Part shown: positions 60,401 to 64,000 of the stretch, in pieces
Numbering within the stretch: the first letter of the stretch is position 1
Layout of the letters: every line of letters begins with the position of its first letter
Assembly (NCBI GenBank): GCA_008973525.1
Contig: WACJ01000299.1
Span: forward strand, 248,001-312,000
Length of the DNA stretch: 64,000 bases
Source: Stenopsyche tienmushanensis
Lineage: Eukaryota; Arthropoda; Insecta; Trichoptera; Stenopsychidae
Direction of reading: 5' to 3'
Notes under the pieces: generated by a model
What the model was told of the DNA's origin: nothing
Seen by the model: the letters and a program-made list of their open reading frames with translations, nothing else
The model's database searches: none
Program-made: the position numbers and the translations under genes

Positions 60401-62112
60401 AGAAAACGCCTAATGGTGTAATCAGATGTTATATATTTGTGATGTGACATTCACGAGTGTGATAAGAATGAGGAAAATGGCTGGGAACTACTAATGACCC
60501 TTCGCTGGTTGACTTAATGGAGCAATCATAATTTTTCATCTCTTATAATTTAGACCAACCCATCGGGAAAACTGAGAGAAAATAGGCCGAATAAAAGCCA
60601 TAAACACGTGATCAGGGCGCACATAAATAACGCCGCAGGATATTTACGAGCGCAGGATTACCTTGATTGATTGAAAATAACTTAAAAAAATAAAAACTCT
60701 TCCGTCAGAAAACTTGTTCACATCGTAAGAACACGTTTTATCTCAACACTTCAATGTCTTCATACGGCACCGATCTTGAATGCGGCCCGTGGAATTCGCA
60801 TAATTGTAATTGTGAGCACGATCTTAATTGAATGAACACAGAATCGTGTATGTACACGAATTTTCACATAGTGAAAGACGAGATCTCTGACGTGTTACGT
60901 GTGACCGATGGATGTTGACGGTGGGCTTAAATCACTTTTGACTTATTTTTCACATAACCCATGGGGTTGTTTATTAACACGTCACCCTCGTAAAATCGAA
61001 GTAGATATTGGCTCTACATCGAAAACGATCTAATGGGAAACACGTTGTCGGAGAGGGACGAGATCTATCCCGCACGTTTGTAAGAGACGGAGCTCACCGG
61101 CGTACTAATGTACCAACGCCCGGGGTGAGCAAACGTTAGTAAAACGGGATGCGCAAGTGCCATTTTTATTCCAAAAAATATTTCATTTATTTACATTATA
61201 AATAAAATTATCTTATTCATCATAAAAATATCATTATAAACACAAAAATCGATTAGAAATCAAAATATCTTCTGAATTAATTTTGTGCGGAAAAAAATCT
61301 TTTAACATTAAATATAACATACACAACAAATTTACATAGACTTTATAAGCAAAATAAATATTTTTTTCGATATAAATAACAATTTTAAATCATATTTAAA
61401 TTTGTGATTTGATATGATTTATACATAGTTTCATATGCGTTTATAAATTTCGTCTGTACAAAAATTTTAATTCGGCAAAGATATACGTCAGTGTGATATA
61501 ACAAATACAATTCGAAAAATAAAACGTGCGCGGCCCAGTTCAGCAACGCAGTCGGAAAATCGTCGCAGCATCCTTTGGAGCCGCGCGCATAGCTTTTCAC
61601 ATTACCACGAAATCGCCGCAGAATACCATTTCGAGTCGGACGCCACAGCGCCATTGCATAAATAATAGAGTGACAAAAAGAGACAGCGATATCCCAATGT
61701 CGACTTGAACTTGTACCGAGCTGTCCGTTCGTGGATTGCGAACGTTAGAATCACCACCCCTTGGAGCAGTGCTCGCCGTACTACTACCCCACTGAAGGCA
61801 CCCCCACATACAAGCACACGCCGAAGGAAACAAATAAGACCCGTGGGAAAAGAGTTTGCCCAGCGATCATATTTTTCATCAGACGTCTGCCGTAATTAAC
61901 ATCAATGCAGATTTTTGATGCCACCACTTGACTGAAGAACCTCATTTTTGCATACAATTTAACGTGCATAAGGAGAAAATTTCAAATGGCTTGAAAATAA
62001 ATGTTTTCATACCAATTTCAATCCAATCATATTATTAAATGGATAAAGACCACATAATCTCCCTTTTTCAGTTGTTATTGGTCAGTATGTGTGTTTGGGG
62101 GGAGGGAGATAA
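57486..62112. other. Noncoding stretch
   Basis: AT-rich with CpG-containing islands at about 58420-58930, 59880-60200, 60880-61160 and 61520-61880. Short frames inside these islands carry no recognised motif. If the exon at 57228-57485 is real, part of this could be its upstream intron. Confidence 0.5.
61092..61130. repeat. GC-rich imperfect hairpin
   Basis: GCTCACC (61092-61098) pairs with GGTGAGC (61124-61130), and further GGCG/CGCC and GTAC/GTAC pairs lie between them with a bulge. It sits in a CpG-rich island; function unknown. Confidence 0.4.
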
Positions 62113-62114
62113 TA

Positions 62115-62839
62115 CAAGACGTATCCCAAAAGTCATGAAATATATATATTTTTTAAAAGATTTATCGACTACAATAGTATAATATGATAATATTCTTCAA
62201 AGTATTACTTACGAATACATTCACATTTTTCCACGGACTCTCCTGTGTCCAATACGCACTCTCGAAGGCTTCAACGGAAACCTCCTTCAGAACTGACGTC
62301 ATGGCCGCTAGGATAGCCTCAATGCTGTCAAAACGACGTCCTTTGAGTACGGTTTTGATCTTCGGATACAAAAAAAAGTCGGCCGAAGCTAAGTTGGGCC
62401 TGCAGGGTGGCTGTGATTGGGTTGTTACGTTGTTTCGCCAGGAATTCACAGACGCGTAGAAATTTGTACTGGGCGCAATGTCATGACGCGGCATCCAGGT
62501 AGTGACGATGTTTTTTCTCAAGCGGATGACCCTTTTCCTTAATCTTTCCACAACATCCACGCAATAGGCAGCTTTGACGGTCTGTCCTTGAGGTACAAAA
62601 TTCATTTTGGGCCACCCCTTGGTGTCGAAAAAGACAATCAACATTTTTTTCACTTTGGATTTGCTTATCCTGGCCTTCTTCGGTTTCGGAAATACCGGAT
62701 TTGCGAAATCAGCTATGCTAATTATTCTGATGCTCGCAACAGACTGAATTTTGGTGCACTGTAAAGCTAAAGATTTCCCCCAAGGACTAGCAGGGGTGTG
62801 GCAAAAAAATATGTTTCATGACTTTTGGGATGCATCCTT
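62115..62839 (-). mobile_element. Internally deleted mariner of a second family
   Basis: Terminal inverted repeats of about 27 bp share ATCCCAAAAGTCATGAAA (outer bases differ at several positions). TA target duplications lie at 62113-62114 and 62840-62841. The 725-bp element keeps both ends but has lost roughly the first half of the transposase. Its terminal sequence and protein differ from the mariner at 9465-10750, so it is a distinct family. Confidence 0.92.
62162..62712 (-). pseudogene. Truncated mariner transposase, C-terminal catalytic part
   Basis: On the minus strand one open frame runs from about 62712 down to the stop after 62162. It begins in 'FPKPKKARISKSKVKKMLIV', the segment between the first and second catalytic Asp of mariner transposases. 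It then shows MPRHDIAPST (second Asp, equivalent to H-D-N-A-P-S-H) and LASADFFLYPKIK (third Asp). Only 33 residues separate these two Asp instead of 34, and the usual Y-S-P-D is C-R-P-N, so the copy is degenerate. The N-terminal DNA-binding domain and the first Asp are deleted. It cannot be active. Confidence 0.92.
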
Positions 62840-62841
62840 TA

Positions 62842-64000
62842 CTACAAAGATGACAAACATTGTACGAAATAAATTATATTAAAAAACAACGCATCTTAGT
62901 AACGTTGATGTCTTATAATATTGCGATTTGAAAATTAAAAAATGTAGCATTCTAATGGATAGATTTTTACCCTTTGTGATCCAGTTAAAGTTCAAAAAAA
63001 TGTTACAACAACTCCATGGACTAATAGCTAAAGTAGACGGAAGAAACAAGCTCTGGGGAATATAGAGGTGTTTGAAAGAACCTTCCAATTTAATTCCTGA
63101 TTTTTTCATGGGGGCATTGTCGTACTCATAAATTAATTAAACAATAGTTCCAACAAAAGAAATTACAGACGTCCTTTTTTACCTTGTCTGGACTCGGATA
63201 CTTTTTTGGTCCTTCTAATATCTTCATAAGAATCAAATTCTATTATGGGGGCGGGATTTGATGATCATGAAACAGAGCTATAGATTTTTTTCTTTATTTT
63301 ATTGAATGTTTGTAATATATAATACAAGAAACATTAGCTTCACTTCCATCAATTAATTCTAATTCTTCCAATTTAACGTCTAGTTCTTACACATAATCAC
63401 TGTCGTCCTTGTTTTCAATCTTGTTTATATCAGTGGGGGTCTTTTCATAGATTTGCACAAAAATACTACGAACATAAAATTACGATCAACATATGAGAAG
63501 TGAAATGAAGCAGTTCTCAAGTGCGCGCGTTAAGAGGCTGCGTTAACATGTGAAGAGTCAATTTGGCCAACAACTTCCTCTCTCTTCTTGTTTTCTAGGA
63601 AATTAACTCAATATTGTGAAGAACCGTAAAGCATTTCAATTTAAATACGAGGAGTAAAAAAATACGATCCGATTGCAGACATATAAACTTTTTGCATTCG
63701 GATAAACGAAAACTAATTTTGATATATGCTCGCATTATTGACTTCGAAAAATCTGTACATCAAAAATACAATAACATCAAAAATATTTACTTGATGCGAA
63801 ATACTTATATAAGGGTAAGAACTATCTTATTTGCAATGAAAAGAATTTCAGATTGATAGAAAAGAAAAAAAGTGTTCAGTTGTATAAACAGAAGATTGAA
63901 ATAATTAGAGCATTTTATGAAGACATAATAGAGAGAGATTTCTGACTAAAGAGATTAAGCTGATGGTTTTACTACAGCATAAAGACATTATGCAAATAAG
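62842..64000. other. Noncoding, runs to window end
   Basis: AT-rich sequence without protein-like frames or recognised repeats. Confidence 0.6.

Noticed and set aside
1..64000. CRISPR arrays, tRNA or rRNA genes, prokaryotic operons
   Set aside because: No regularly spaced direct repeats, no complete tRNA cloverleaf or rRNA-like sequence, and no closely packed frames with ribosome binding sites were seen on either strand.

Overview
The window looks like nuclear DNA of an arthropod, most likely an insect. It is AT-rich with scattered CpG-containing islands. It has no operon structure and almost no long open frames, and it carries relics of insect-type DNA transposons: mariner, hAT, piggyBac and Mutator-like. 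I cannot name the species. No complete host gene is visible, and most of the 64 kb reads as intergenic or intronic sequence.

Left part (1-20,000): a fragment of an unidentified repeated protein family (61-620). Next is an old mariner relic (about 2690-3940) split by a 530-bp nonautonomous element with TTAA target sites (2909-3438). A complete nonautonomous hAT element with a perfect 8-bp target duplication follows (4369-5359). Then comes a nearly intact mariner (9465-10750) whose transposase is broken by one frameshift and one stop codon. A Mutator-like transposase fragment lies at 17855-18215.

Middle (20,000-45,300): mostly dispersed repeat fragments seen in pairs within the window. These are a 'CAGTGGTTCTTAAAC' hAT-type end, a 76-bp repeat in opposite orientations 10 kb apart, an ATGATG-tailed LINE/SINE-like 3' end, a 75-bp 'GTGGTGGTTTCCCAT' repeat, a second copy of the unknown protein family, two more truncated hAT copies, the second TTAA element (41556-42088) and a short mariner scrap.

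Right part (45,300-64,000): a second hAT-type fragment, a 615-bp piggyBac-like element with TTAA duplications and a C-terminal cysteine-rich transposase remnant (51829-52443), and a perfect 21-bp hairpin (53378-53430). One GC-rich 86-codon segment on the minus strand with a strong splice donor (57228-57485) is the only good candidate for a host coding exon. A 725-bp internally deleted mariner (62115-62839) follows.

The genes do not form a pathway; the window is best read as a transposon graveyard around one probable exon. The best-resolved piece of history is the TTAA element inside the mariner relic: taking out the element and one TTAA rejoins the mariner reading frame at a conserved motif. 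I found no convincing new biological system. The two most useful follow-ups are the unidentified exon and the unidentified 'GGIPEKGVSFRRP' repeat family.
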